64,000 nt of DNA. Source: Hyposmocoma kahamanoa (Eukaryota; Arthropoda; Insecta; Lepidoptera; Cosmopterigidae). Shown piece by piece: positions 25,301 to 33,474 of this stretch. A model generated the notes under the pieces. The model was not told the DNA's origin and ran no database searches. It was given only the letters and a program-made list of their open reading frames with translations. Where the stretch lies: positions 14,005,578 through 14,069,577 of the forward strand of contig NW_020654810.1 of the NCBI RefSeq assembly GCF_003589595.1. The letters are read 5' to 3'. Every line of letters begins with the position of its first letter. Position 1 is the stretch's first letter. A program made the position numbers and the translations under genes.

Positions 25301-26187
25301 CTCAAACTCGTATCTTTAAGCACAATGTTACTGAAATGGACTGTATATACAAATTTTGTAGGATGATTTCATATCACATTTCCTTCATATTCACGCGCTT
25401 TTTTAATTATTCGTAAAGTAATTAACGGGAAATTTAAAATAAATAGAAAGTTTTACCATTTCCTGAATAATCACTCTTTATAAGATACGAGTTTGACAAA
25501 GTAAGGCATCAGCATTTCATTTGAAAATGGCCACAACTTAAGAATGGCTATTTCATATTTTAAACTCATGTATGAAATCGTCCCTACTTTTACTTTCTAA
25601 TTTTTCCTGAGACTTAATAGTCTGAACGCTACTATTAATATTGATGGTGGGTAGAACATTCTAAATGGATAATCATAACTCGTGTTTGAAAGTTTATAAC
25701 CTCTTAAGGCACCATGTACATCAAAATGTACATAATATGTGAAGTGATTTAGACCAAGGCAATATTATTCTTATGACCACGTAAACGCCCAGTGTACATT
25801 ATAATAAAAATACTGCATTCAAATTTAACATTATATATTCTGTATGACCATAGGGTATCTAGAAAAATACAGTTTTGATATAAAACTGTGGGTTTGCTTG
25901 AGTCTGAAGCATGTATGTAATTATATTTAGTACATTTTATTGGTATATTGGACGTTTAGCGCTTTGCTCATTGTAATTTGCAGAGTCTTAGGAGGATAAT
26001 TTAGATATTTTAATTACAGGAACAACGAGCTATCAGTTCTCGACAAGGTTTAGTGGAGGAGCAGACACGGTTATGGGAGAACACGCTGCAATTGCTGCGT
26101 TCTAAAATGCGCGCGCGCACCGAGCCAACTGCAAGGCAGGGACGCATGCACATCACACAGCATTCCCAAATGCTTACTCTCGCTTAG
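10173..26187 (+). CDS. IFT81: Intraflagellar transport protein 81 (IFT81), complete, 11 exons
   Basis: IFT81 is a core subunit of the IFT-B complex. With IFT74 it forms a long coiled coil and carries tubulin into growing cilia through its N-terminal calponin-homology-like domain. Exons: 10173-10319, 12151-12356, 13398-13585, 14416-14537, 15175-15306, 15439-15570, 19405-19605, 20539-20658, 20839-21006, 22433-22819, 26020-26187. They join without a break into 656 residues (human is 676). Residues 1-118 are the CH-like domain (MTEQIKFIVKEVN, YDLIKFDALDEKQLLQLL, LLEMLASVKYRPP, HHVMHWLLLN, AYLAKYLKIPDIPS). The remainder is coiled coil with family blocks LAPFRQQAAVIRRNKEA and GEELKKYVSTLRTKSTVYKR. 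The ATG is fixed by the match to MSDQIKFIMDSLN in human. In insects cilia are confined mainly to sensory neurons and sperm, so expression should be restricted; an X-box lies just upstream. Confidence 0.97.
10600..11335 (+). mobile_element. LINE fragment, internally deleted, in IFT81 intron 1
   Basis: Reading across frames: a GRGRSTGDLLVRLSS-like stretch, LAVSLEIYKAFDRVWHTSLL (reverse-transcriptase motif A with its catalytic Asp), a jump, then LDSIDYRANRLIGDSKLVEA, LHNLIPTSPFHHR, IPRIRTKRFASTFMWRAAGE, LPADLFPERYNLDLFKARV. The middle of the RT, including the YADD box, is missing, and frameshifts are present. Confidence 0.75.
11340..12150. other. IFT81 intron 1, remainder
   Basis: AT-rich; no gene, RNA or repeat could be recognised. 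Confidence 0.4.
12151..12356 (+). CDS. IFT81: IFT81 exon 2
   Basis: Acceptor atctttgcag, donor CCAA|gtgagt. Residues 50-117 plus a split Lys. It carries LDIRED, LLEMLASVKYRPPQGVEPSR and the HHVMHWLLLNKNQVQNTAYL block that aligns with [20 protein letters not shown] of human IFT81. Confidence 0.96.
13145..13334 (+). repeat. tRNA-derived SINE, family A (head truncated)
   Basis: Retains GGTTCGATTCTCGGGCCGGG (B box) and the body GTGAGTTTGGGTGTAATTTG to TGTGCGTTATGTATTTATT; the A box is lost. It lies in IFT81 intron 2. Confidence 0.75.
13398..13585 (+). CDS. IFT81: IFT81 exon 3
   Basis: Acceptor tttgtag, donor ATTG|gtttgt. Residues 118-180 with split codons at both ends; YLKIPDIPSDVARNNNIQDL, then the start of the coiled coil with HKRTRMLEKENASEIINDIK. 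Confidence 0.94.
14416..14537 (+). CDS. IFT81: IFT81 exon 4
   Basis: Acceptor acttttcag. The join to exon 3 reads ERDIVIKRLENVQ (human EKDQLIKRVEHLK). The only in-frame exit is CAG|gcgagt, a GC donor; the nearby GT at 14542-14543 would bring an immediate stop on joining to exon 5. Confidence 0.88.
14538..15174 (+). other. GC-AG intron of IFT81
   Basis: Begins gcgagt and ends ctttacag. It contains an inverted SINE C copy (about 14862-15030) and a T-run at 14774-14791. GC-AG introns are a known minor class. Confidence 0.65.
14862..15030 (-). repeat. SINE C fragment, inverted
   Basis: In reverse it reads ...CACTAGATGTCACTACCGGC, GCTGAAAGACCGGTACAAAG, GTAACAAAAACACAGGAGAA, the same body as the two copies at 31250-31920. 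A 16-bp imperfect hairpin (TTCTCACCGCAGTCGG / CCGGCTGCGGTGAGGAG) lies at its end. Confidence 0.6.
15175..15306 (+). CDS. IFT81: IFT81 exon 5
   Basis: Acceptor ctttacag, donor CAG|gtgcgt; 44 codons, phase 0. YETQQSQLKIASDQLKRYLN ... DVIKHLQEEIQ matches the human MKRLEEEIKFN region. Confidence 0.93.
15439..15570 (+). CDS. IFT81: IFT81 exon 6
   Basis: Acceptor tttattcag, donor AAG|gtaaag; 44 codons, phase 0. LNSYLVNEKLPQESAHLQKE aligns with [20 protein letters not shown] of human IFT81. Confidence 0.95.
16370..16830 (-). pseudogene. Tc1-like transposase fragment
   Basis: Minus-strand reading with frameshifts: TGVNVQQEL, VSEWIVRRCLKEANLTSKQP (second DNA-binding helix region), YWNIKQCIQQAAFFTDEYRT (first catalytic Asp in FTDE), GWVKWRPYERFEQCCS. 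This matches the Tc1 family layout. It has stops and is dead. Located in IFT81 intron 6. Confidence 0.75.
17237..17390 (-). repeat. Fold-back repeat (copy 2)
   Basis: Has GAAATGAAAATATTTTTCGG, an ATATTTGTTTTGTC centre, GGTCCCATGGTCACAG, CCCGAAACGTTGGTTT and CATTTCC; same family as 51885 and 56780 but rearranged. Confidence 0.6.
18230..18774. mobile_element. Inverted-repeat MITE (copy 2)
   Basis: Ends AAGGTGCTTTTCCACCGG and CCGGTGGAAAAACATCTT. The interior shares CTCTGTAACGGAAACA, CTATTAATACCAATCG and GATTCTTCTTCCGTTAACAT with copy 1 at 9556. A repeat A copy abuts its right end. Confidence 0.75.
18782..19010 (-). repeat. Dispersed repeat A
   Basis: GAACGAACAGGTCGTACGCC, GTTGCAGTGCCACTTACAG, TTGACAAGTGTCATGTGCC, CTTCAAAACCGGAAAGCAG. 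Confidence 0.7.
19405..19605 (+). CDS. IFT81: IFT81 exon 7
   Basis: Acceptor cattctttag, donor CAG|gtaagg; 67 codons, phase 0. Contains EDKLAPFRQQAAVIRRNKEA, the counterpart of human [20 protein letters not shown]. The 3.8-kb intron before it is filled with transposon debris. Confidence 0.96.
19675..19960 (-). mobile_element. RTE-type LINE C-terminal fragment
   Basis: Minus-strand reading LRFGHIVRKEGLDLEQLMVI, THPRGRCPPRWTDQACTVL, matching the GHIMRRE..LEKLIVTG..PRGRSP.RWSDQI motif of RTE elements. Lies right after IFT81 exon 7. Confidence 0.7.
20539..20658 (+). CDS. IFT81: IFT81 exon 8
   Basis: Acceptor tatactag, donor AAG|gtaggc; 40 codons, phase 0. LRGEELKKYVSTLRTKSTVY aligns with [20 protein letters not shown], the best conserved part of the coiled coil. 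Confidence 0.96.
20839..21006 (+). CDS. IFT81: IFT81 exon 9
   Basis: Acceptor ttgtaacag, donor CAA|gtgcgt; 56 codons, phase 0. VEAGILARTLHIISTNDPTI then an acidic KIDDDDLEKENK stretch; the sequence is divergent but the position and frame are right. Confidence 0.9.
21314..21501. mobile_element. Small element with long inverted repeats
   Basis: GATCAAGCATGTTTTTGCTA at the left and TAGCAAAAATGTGCTTGATC at the right, with the pairing continuing inward (ACACCAATGGATTTTTT / AAAAAATCCGTAGGTGT). Confidence 0.65.
21940..22000 (+). repeat. GC-rich short tandem repeat
   Basis: Degenerate 11-bp unit TCGYCGCTTGA, partly replaced by GGTCGCCGCGC, in IFT81 intron 9. Confidence 0.6.
22153..22376. mobile_element. 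GC-rich MITE just upstream of IFT81 exon 10
   Basis: CCGGGCCGTGCCCGGGATG at the left pairs with the right end CGTCCCGGGCACGGCC; both ends carry CACACAT. The right part also holds a direct repeat GCCCCGGCCACGTCCCGG. It ends 56 bp before exon 10. Confidence 0.6.
22433..22819 (+). CDS. IFT81: IFT81 exon 10
   Basis: Acceptor gttttcgcag, donor GAG|gtgaga; 129 codons, phase 0, the longest exon. Heptad coiled coil from LVAQTAQKLSQVRQEIQPLA to KKVSEIEQVVKNLEE. An open frame extends upstream to 22112 through a GC-rich transposon, but that part is not coding. Confidence 0.94.
23113..23277 (+). repeat. tRNA-derived SINE, family A (B box lost)
   Basis: Starts AACTGCCTCCG, then CATCCCGCAAGAAATATTTG and the usual body with GAGTTTGGGTGTAATTTGTG. 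The B-box segment is deleted. Confidence 0.65.
23435..23834. other. Assembly gap (400 N)
   Basis: A run of N inside IFT81 intron 10. The flanking exons join in frame without it. Confidence 1.
23835..23968 (+). mobile_element. MITE with ~33-bp terminal inverted repeats (copy 2)
   Basis: CACAACAGGGCGCGACTAG and, at the right, the complementary TTGCGCCTTGTTGTG; the AGCGCGAGAGCGACAT and ATGTCGCTCTCGCGG arms pair. It directly abuts the assembly gap. Confidence 0.75.
24318..24545 (+). repeat. tRNA-derived SINE, family D
   Basis: GACGACCTCTGTGGTCGTG (A-box region), CTCGAGTTCGATGCCTGG (B box), then a body to GTATGTGATGATGTC and a TTTATTTATTTAT tail. Confidence 0.6.
25012..25270 (+). repeat. Dispersed repeat A
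   Basis: CTACCTTACCTATTTCTGTC, GGATAAGGGTGCTGGTGA, CTCAGGGTGACGGGCG, GATTTACAGCTCTGAGTAG, CACTTGGTATCAAAAAA; in IFT81 intron 10. Confidence 0.7.
25290..25506. repeat. Inverted repeat, about 35-bp arms
   Basis: TTTCTCAAACTCGTATCTT near 25300 pairs with AAGATACGAGTTTGACAAA near 25485; a possible MITE. Confidence 0.5.
26020..26187 (+). CDS. IFT81: IFT81 exon 11 (terminal)
   Basis: Acceptor ttaattacag; 55 codons then TAG at 26185-26187. EQRAISSRQGLVEEQTRLWE aligns with [20 protein letters not shown] of human IFT81; the C-terminal tail differs. No exon is needed in the gap between exons 10 and 11. Confidence 0.93.
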   Translation, partial: EQRAISSRQGLVEEQTRLWENTLQLLRSKMRARTEPTARQGRMHITQHSQMLTLA

Positions 26188-26240
26188 ATCGATTACATAT
26201 CGTGTCTAATATTCATATTTATTTTGTCAATTCACATAAA

Positions 26241-26246
26241 AATAAA
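26241..26246 (+). terminator. IFT81 polyadenylation signal
   Basis: AATAAA 54 bp after the stop codon; the first one downstream of the gene. Confidence 0.6.
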
Positions 26247-26249
26247 ATT

Positions 26250-26818
26250 ATGAAGGTAGTTATGCGATTTTCATTTATTTAAGATTTTTTAATACGTTTC
26301 ATTTACATTTCCAAAATAGTTACCCAGTTACGTAGGAACATTATTAGGTATCCAAACAAACGTTTAAGCTGTCGTAATACTGAATCTTTCGCAGCACCTG
26401 CAAGATGAAACTTTTCACAAGTTATTTTAACATAAAGATCTGTTTGAGACGTTTACTTAAATAAATATGAAGTAGGCCATGTAAATGTTATGATTTCCGA
26501 TTGAATGTCAACACTGAAGATCGGATTTGGATGTAAAATTACGAATGCGTGGAGGATGCCATGAAATCCACGATGTTCGAAAACCCAATTGTAAAAGCAA
26601 ATATTTTGGCAGGCCATGACTTTATCCACCGGTCACAGTCGCGTAGTAAAAACGACCCAAACCTTTCCCAAGTTCACCTTCGCTTAATTGCTTGCACAAT
26701 TTGGAAATTTGCATTATCTATTTTGTATTTATATTTGTGCAGTTGTCAGTATGAAATTATCAAATGGTTTTTGGGTAATATACAGGAACTATTATAAATA
26801 ATAATATATGTAACTGAT
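26250..26818. other. Sequence downstream of IFT81
   Basis: No recognisable gene; an 82-codon open frame at 26549-26797 has no family features. Confidence 0.4.
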
Positions 26819-26903
26819 GTGTGGTCGGCTCTCAACCGTAGATCTCTCAACACACTATTAATGTACGCAAAACTCAGTCACCTACACACAGACGGACACA
26901 CAC

Positions 26904-26951
26904 ACGCTCACGCAAGTAATTTATATTACGCTCACGCAAGTAATTTATATT
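26904..26951 (+). repeat. 24-bp tandem duplication
   Basis: ACGCTCACGCAAGTAATTTA plus TATT occurs twice, perfectly, back to back. Confidence 0.9.
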
Positions 26952-27045
26952 ATACGAGACCTGTACCCCGCCTACGGTGGACTCGGGCTCAGCCTGCGGC
27001 ACTTGGTCGGGTTCGGTTTATGGGGTGTGCTCATGCTCTTCGGTG

Positions 27046-27200
27046 GCGCAGTAGTTAGTACTATGGGCGCTTGATGAGGAGGTCGATTCCCGATTTGGGC
27101 CAATTTAAGAAACGAACATTTCTAAGTTGGTTTTGGTCTGAGTATTCTGGATTATCGTTGTTTTGGTATTCATAGTACAGGAAATTCGGCAGTAGTTTGG
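27046..27200 (+). repeat. tRNA-derived SINE, family B
   Basis: GGTGGCGCAGTAGTTAGTAC (A box), GAGGTCGATTCCCGATTTGG (B box), then AAACGAAC...TTGGTTTTGGTCTGAGTAT and ATAGTACAGGAAATTC. Related to the copy at 55262. Confidence 0.6.
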
Positions 27201-27344
27201 CATTTTTTCCCCCTATATACTTCTCTTTGGCATAGCTTTCAAGAAAATGGAATCTAACAGATATGGTTGAGATACAACAACGCTATAATAAGTATCTCAT
27301 TTCCACTACACCGGGAAGTATGCCTTACACTTTATATGTAACTG

Positions 27345-27860
27345 ATGATTAACACTCATAAAGACCCCGACGTGTCCATTTTCAATCGAATTAGTGCAAT
27401 TTTTTATCTGCCGCTAAAAGAGTGTATGGCGGCCATATTTAAAAATGGCGAAAAACCAATTTTGATTACAAATTACTATCAAGCATTCGTAGAGACCCCC
27501 ATATACCAATTTTCAAAGGGATCTGAGTATTTTTTTTTTCTGTCGCTTCTAAGACGGTCGTCATATTTGAAAATAGCGAAAAACAAATTTTGAGCACAAA
27601 TTATTATTTGGCATTTCAATGCCAACATGCCAATTTTCAGTCGAATCAGAGCAAATCTCTTTCGGGTGCTATTTTTAACGAAAAAAACACTTATACGGCA
27701 GCCATGTTAAAAAATGGCGAAAAGAAATTTTTGACCCCAAATTATGATTAAGGACTCCTAAAGACCCTCGTATGCCAATTTTCAGACGGATCGAAGCAAG
27801 TTTTTCTTCGACCACCATTTTGAAATCGCCATCTTGAATTTTTTTTAACCCAGGCAGTTG
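27345..27860. repeat. Four degenerate ~140-bp tandem repeats
   Basis: Each unit has the order AAAGACC..(CG)TATGCCAATTTTCA, CGAATC, GGCGGCCAT (or variant), AAAAATGGCGAAAA, AATTTTGA, CAAATTA. Copies start near 27345, 27480, 27615 and 27750 and have diverged strongly. Confidence 0.65.
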
Positions 27861-28210
27861 ACCAGTGTTACCCTCTATGATATTCCTTCGAGACCTTCTA
27901 CCTATCTCTAATAGTTTCCGTGATAGGAGGCTTTGAAATTTGTATGGCGGCCAACTTGTTTATTTAACTTTCAAACATTTTTTACTTCCCGAGGAAAGTG
28001 ACTAGGGTGTATCTCATAAAAATGCACAAAAATCCCCGCCATGTATTATAGTTTTTGCAGGCCGTTGATCACTCGTTTACATTTTCCACATCCAGGCTTT
28101 CTCATATTTGATTCTTTGCCTTGGAACCTAACAGCGTATCGGGAAGTATGCGTTCTATTTCTATCAGTGAGTAAGAACTTGTAGGTTTATATATATAATG
28201 GTAACACTTT

Positions 28211-28845
28211 TACAGTGCTTCTATTGTTCAATGTCCCTCGGCAAACTTCGTGTTTCGGCTGTCGTCTGGTTTTATTCAGTTGCACTTTGCCTTTGGTGCA
28301 GATCGAACGCTTTCAGTCGACTAGGAAGTATATAGAGTTGCTATTACATTTTTTATTTATTACACAATGGGATTAAAGCCGCTAAAGTCATAGGCACGAC
28401 AGATAATTTACAGCGTGTACTTTTATCTTTTACAAGAAGCCGATACCTGTTCGAGTAGCGGAAAGCGATTATTCCATCGATGGCTACTAACATAATAGCT
28501 ATGTTAGATGAAGAAATGCGTTCAGATACGGACTGAATTGAAATGATTAATAACCGGAAAAATATTCTTTTTTAGTTATATAAAAGAAGCATACTTTATT
28601 TATTTCATACTTTTGTTAACTTGGTTATTGACATGGAGTAAATATTATTAAAAATAGGGTAATAGTTTTACAGCTCTATATAGTTCACACGGAAATCAAA
28701 ACAGAACAACAATATAGTATGTTGTTCAAAATTCAAATTATTATAGATTTTAAATTTAATAATTAATGGGCATGGAAATTAATATTCGTGTGCATTCGGA
28801 AATTCGATGATTGCCGAGGGACATTGAGAAAATAGAAGCACTGTA
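28211..28845. mobile_element. Element with 34-bp terminal inverted repeats
   Basis: TACAGTGCTTCTATTGTTCA and CCCTCGGCAA at 28211-28244 match the complement of TTGCCGAGGG and AGAAGCACTGTA at 28811-28845. The interior has no transposase. Non-autonomous DNA element. Confidence 0.6.
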
Positions 28846-28879
28846 CCTATATATAATACAATGCAATATACAGTGGGAT

Positions 28880-29165
28880 GAATGCCTGTGCAACAGTAGA
28901 GCTCCTTGTGAAAGAGTTCGTCCAGGGAAGTATGCCACCTTACCTATTCCTGCCGTCAAGCGTAACGTGAGTAAGTAAGGGTGCTGGTGAAATTACAGGC
29001 ACACGGGACTTGTCAACTTACGTTTCAGGGTCACGGATGCAGTAGCAGTGCCGTCAAATCTTTGTGATTTAAAACTCTGAATGGCACTGCAACTGTTATG
29101 TACAGACATGTCGCTTACCACTAGTTGCACAATTTTGTCACTTGGTATCATAAAAAAAACTAGTT
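28880..29165 (+). repeat. Dispersed repeat A, nearly full length
   Basis: From GTGCAACAGTAGAGCTCCTT, GAAAGAGTTCGTCCAGGGAA and CCACCTTACCTATTCCTGCC to CACTTGGTATCATAAAAAAA; a useful reference copy for the family. Confidence 0.75.
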
Positions 29166-30229
29166 AAATCCTAGTATACACTCCAGTCTCTTAAAAAGGT
29201 ATTTAATGATAAGACCATAATCAAACCGCTCCGATGTATATGAAAAATTTGCAAAGAGAAAAAAAAATGCGTCCTCTTGAGTAGGTTCCCATTACTTATA
29301 ACCTTATAACAGAATGTTTTTTATGTGCTGTTTTGACTTGCTGGTATTGTTTTATTCGTTTAAATTATGACTTGAATGTTATATGTGTAACGGCAATACA
29401 GTCGGGTGACTATAAATTTGTGGCGTCGCCACACTAACTATTCTTATTTGCAATTCAGATGACACCTCGGTTCAGCTCCTCTCTGAAATTGTCGCCGTGA
29501 CAGACACGTATCAGCATCAAGAATAATTCGGTTGATGTGCAGAGACTGTCTTAAAAATATTGCCTGAGGACTTAACAGTAGTAGCACTGAACTTTTTTAT
29601 GGCGATAGGATGAAAGTTTTCAAGTGGCAAAATAATTTTTAAAGTGATTCGACGACTTTTTCAAATGTTGGATCCAAATTCCCAAATCACGCTCACGCAA
29701 TTTCAAAGTTAGGATGGTGAACAAGTGGTTGCGAACAAGCAGAAAGTAATTTTCTCGCAATTGATGACTAGCCGGACCTCGAAGCGTAGCGGCGACGACG
29801 ACGTCGCTGAAACTATAAGTTTGATCAAATAATTTTCTATGTCGGCCAGCCTTGCGATTGTCCACAGGGGTTTCAATATATGAAGTAACCATTAATAAAC
29901 AAGCAATTTGCTACATTCAAAATGTGACTGGTTTCGTGCTAAACGAAATGTATCATGAGTGAAACCTAAACTTTTTATCTGGTTAGCTGCGTCTTGGGTG
30001 AAAAATAATATGCAAAATCTTGAGAACAACATTCTCAAATATAGGATTTAATGGAATTTGAACGTTTATGGGACAATAAATACGTTTTTATTTTGTAGAA
30101 AATAAAGAAAAAATTTTACATTACGTATTATGTCGTGCAAATCTTCAAGATTACCACTTCATGCGATTATTTTTCAGCGCTTGAAGACTTCCGTAAGTTA
30201 AAACTCACTCTCTAAATCAATATTTTATT
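29166..30229. other. Unassigned AT-rich stretch
   Basis: A 90-codon minus-strand open frame at 29620-29892 shows no recognised domain. Nothing else supported. Confidence 0.35.
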
Positions 30230-30330
30230 TGGTTTGTCTGAAAAAACAAATATACGCGATTTAAATCCGGAAAAATAGTTTCATTTCCTATGTGTAACAA
30301 TCGCGAAAACCTAAGAACTCGATAAATATA
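30230..30330 (+). repeat. Fold-back repeat (copy 3, 3' part)
   Basis: GGTTTGTCTGAAAAAACAAA, GCGATTTAAATCCGGAAAAA, CATTTCCTATGTGTAACAAT, AACCTAAGAACTCGATAAAT. Confidence 0.65.
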
Positions 30331-31017
30331 TTTTACTTTGAGTGTAACTAACTTTTGGTAGTTGATCGAATTCTGTCACTGCACTTGGGCTCGATAGGAG
30401 ATCGTTTCTGTGAATTCGATTACTTGTATCTATCTAAAGCCCCGCTGTAATTATGTAAAGTGTAATACGCTCTTCGAGGATTCCTTAGGAGGGTACGTCG
30501 AGGGAGAGTAGCGAAGTATGAAAAATTAAGACGGAGCATTTACGATCATCTAATTGCAAGTTTAAATTTTGCTCTAGAGCTTTCGTCGGACTCGTGCATG
30601 TGAGCAGTTTTTCCAGAAATGCACAATAAAAATGTTTCGTAATTAAATTTCGTAGTTCAAATGGAGAAGAACATCAGCTGTTGTCTTCTATATTTCGTAT
30701 ACCTTAATCTATGTCAGGCGGTATGAACCGAGGTTTTGTGTTAATTAAAAACCAAGTTTACGCATTATTCCGTGACACGCAGCACCAGCACCGAAACTGT
30801 TTATTACTTTCTAACTCAAATGTTGCATGAAAATTTTGAATTTTGCGCGGATAAATTTTGTTGTTACCAATGATCTTTGTCACCTATTTTCTGAAGTTAA
30901 TTGCTTAGTTAAATTTGAACATTTCAGTCTCAGCAAGCAACTACAGGGTATTAAAAATACGCTCGAAATTTCATAGGGTCAACCTAAGAAAATTTAGTCT
31001 TACTTTGCGATTAACTT
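30331..31017. other. Unassigned stretch
   Basis: No open frame or repeat recognised. Confidence 0.35.
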
Positions 31018-31222
31018 AACTGCCTCGGTGGCCGAACGGTTGCCACGCCGGACTGCCACGCAGTGGTCCCAGCTTCGGTTCCCGGGTCGGGAGAAACATT
31101 TATATGGCCTACATTTATTTCTCTCGTGAGTTTAAGTGTAATTTGTGGTTGTCTATGTGTCCATGGTACCCGCGACATAGGATTTCCCTAGTGCGGGGCT
31201 ATATTGAGTGTGTGCGTTATTA
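31018..31222 (+). repeat. tRNA-derived SINE, family A
   Basis: TTAACTGCCTCGGTGGCCGA, CGGACTGCCACGCAG, GGTTCCCGGGTCGGGAG, then the full body to GTGTGTGCGTTATT. Confidence 0.8.
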
Positions 31223-31249
31223 CTAAAAAAAAATTGTATAACCTCACAG

Positions 31250-31570
31250 CAGCCTTTATTAAAAATCTCACTAGATGTCACTAGCGGCGACGAATGCCGA
31301 AAGTCTGTACAAAGATCTATAACAAAAACACATAGGAAAATTTCGACGGCTCGGTAACTTGATCGGCAGCTCAGTTTGTAAAGAGCAGTGCTACGGTGCA
31401 GCAAGGACGCGAGTTCAAGTCCCACCGGCAGCTTGATTTTGATTGCCTATCCCGATCGAAAACTGCGTCTTTTCCGAGTCGAGGCGGATAATATTGCGGA
31501 TGGGCTACCCGATCGGATCGATTCCGGTTTGAATTAAAATCAGAGCCCAGGTCGACGCAATTTTTTTGTG
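31250..31570 (+). repeat. SINE C, unit 1
   Basis: CACTAGATGTCACTAGCGGC, a body with GCCGAAAGTCTGTACAAAG, then a tRNA-like head CAGCTCAGTTTGTAAAGAG (A box) and GCGAGTTCAAGTCCCACC (B box), and a tail with TTTTTTTGTGTCTTCGATC. Confidence 0.6.
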
Positions 31571-31689
31571 TCTTCGATCTTTGTAGTCATAATCATAACA
31601 AAACTAGTGGAGTCATTTCCCAAAACATCTCAATAAATTAATTTGATCGAAAAGCGACATCTGCGTCGGTTGTGATACCTGTAAAAGTT

Positions 31690-31920
31690 TCGGCTATAGT
31701 GAGAAGGTTATTCGAAAATCTCTCACTAGCGGCGACGAATGCCGAAAGCCAGTACAAAGATCTATAACAAAAACACATGTGAGAATTTCGATGGCTCTGT
31801 CACTGTACGGACCTGTAGCTCAGTTGGTAAAGAGCGATGCTATGGTGTAACATGGACGTAGGTTCAAGTCTCACGGGGTCGACGAAATATTTCTGTGTGT
31901 TCGATCGTTGTATTCACGAT
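31690..31920 (+). repeat. SINE C, unit 2
   Basis: Repeats unit 1: CACTAGCGGCGACGAATGCC, CCAGTACAAAGATCTATAAC, TGTAGCTCAGTTGGTAAAG, GTAGGTTCAAGTCTCACGG, TGTGTGTTCGATCGTTGTA. Confidence 0.6.
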
Positions 31921-31924
31921 CTAT

Positions 31925-32595
31925 TTACTTTTAGACAGATTTTGAATAAACGTGTGTGTATGACTACTAATTTTATAATTTATTATTTCTTTTTTAGAAG
32001 CACGGGTGGAAATAAATAAAGACGTCCACTGTCAGGAAAGTGGTACAAAAAAGATAGCTTGTATTTTTCCGTTATTGTATTACTCAAATGGAGTTACGTT
32101 GCTATCTATATAATCCTTATCGTCCCTTTCCGGATAAAGAGTAACATATCGAAATCCATGAAAGTTTTCGATGAACAGAGGTTTTCACAAGGCCGGCAGC
32201 GCACGGCGAATTGGTAGCAAATGTTTAATTTAATTTGAAATCTGTACAACGACGGCGACATTTCGCTAATGACTTGGGGATTTTTTAAAGATATGTCGAC
32301 GGCAAAAACGCGTTACGTTTACTTCATCCCTCGACATTCTTCTAATTGTAAATTTAATTTTCTCGGATGAAAATCCGTCGAATTCGAGTTCATTATAGCA
32401 TATTGAATTTAAAATTTTGCTTGGTATTTCATTTCAAGTACGTAGATGTATCTATAGGTTGACATTTGATTTGTCAGAATTTATGCTAGACATTTTAAGT
32501 TTTATTTGAAAGTTGAGTACAGTTAGCTAAATGACATTTTAGCCAAAGGTTATATTGTGTATTCTGAAAGTTGTTTCGAAACAAACTACGATTAA
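31925..32595. other. Unassigned AT-rich stretch
   Basis: No gene or repeat recognised. The short GC-rich motif GGCCGGCAGCGCACGGCG at about 32191 stands out. Confidence 0.35.
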
Positions 32596-32599
32596 TGAT

Positions 32600-32995
32600 A
32601 TTATTATTTCCTTAATGTTGTATTATTAGCTGTAATGGGTGTGCCGGCGCTTAAAACTCGTGCGACATCTGTTGACGCCAAGTGTAACGCGTGAATCGGT
32701 AGAAACTCAAATAAAAACAAACCGCGGCGGTTTCTGCTGCGGCGAATCCGTTTATCGCTGTGGTTTATGGTGGCTTTCCACGGCCCGGTTTACAACGCGC
32801 CACTCACGCGCCAACGCGCCGAGCGAACGAGCGCGCGAATTATGTGACTGAGACGAACTGTGTTATAAAAAAACACTTTATTTCTTATGCCAACTAAACT
32901 ACATGGAATTCGAAATTACAATCAACCTTTTCTAACTTAAAATATGTAATATATAGAAGTTACAATGACGAAGACCCTCCCCAAGAGAGAAATTA
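32600..32995 (-). repeat. LTR-like sequence of an insect retroelement
   Basis: On the minus strand a purine tract TTGGGGAGGG is followed by the putative LTR with AATAAAGTGTTTTTTTATAA (polyadenylation signal) and a GC-rich U5-like part. It lies immediately downstream of the env-like reading. The outer end is not defined. Confidence 0.45.
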
Positions 32996-32999
32996 TCTG

Positions 33000-33445
33000 G
33001 AGGTTGCGAAGTAGCCTCTAGATTATTTCGTCTGCTAGTTTCGTGTAAATTAAATTTCATACTATAGTCCTGTAATAACAATAACCATAAAATTATATAG
33101 ATACTTGTAGTCCATACACTGATTTGATCACTAATAATGTAGTTCTTTACTATCTCGTCGTCACTGACACTGAACCTTGCACTGTTTGATAGTGTTCGGA
33201 GTCACTGAAGTCTACTCCTCCCAGGTCAATCGTCCTTTTTTTTCTTGATTGTTCTGTAGTGGTAGCTCAGGCATCTGCAGCACGAGTGATTGGAAGCTTT
33301 GTATAGAAGAATTCGTTACTCCGTTAATATATATATTACCAAATTGTGTCTCGCAACCTTGTGATGGTGTAATTATATAGGTGCCTTGAAGATTTTGTTT
33401 GTGGATTTCTGAAGTTTCGCGTGTGTGGATTTTTAACATCATATA
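33000..33445 (-). pseudogene. Errantivirus-like env C-terminal remnant
   Basis: Minus-strand readings, with at least one frameshift near 33165, show a moderately polar ectodomain-like part, a hydrophobic membrane-spanning stretch (about 33060-33105) and a short charged tail ending at a purine tract before an LTR-like sequence. This is the layout of env at the 3' end of insect errantiviruses (gypsy/TED group). The copy is partial and broken; no gag or pol is adjacent. Assignment rests on layout, not on a strong motif. Confidence 0.4.
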
Positions 33446-33474
33446 CTGTTTGAAAGTTCTGTTCTTCTAGGACA

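Noticed and set aside
29620..29892. 90-codon minus-strand open frame
   Set aside because: No recognised motif, splice context or codon signal; kept only as unassigned.
31018..31425. Open frame at 31153-31425 (-) as a gene
   Set aside because: It is the reverse translation of SINE sequence.
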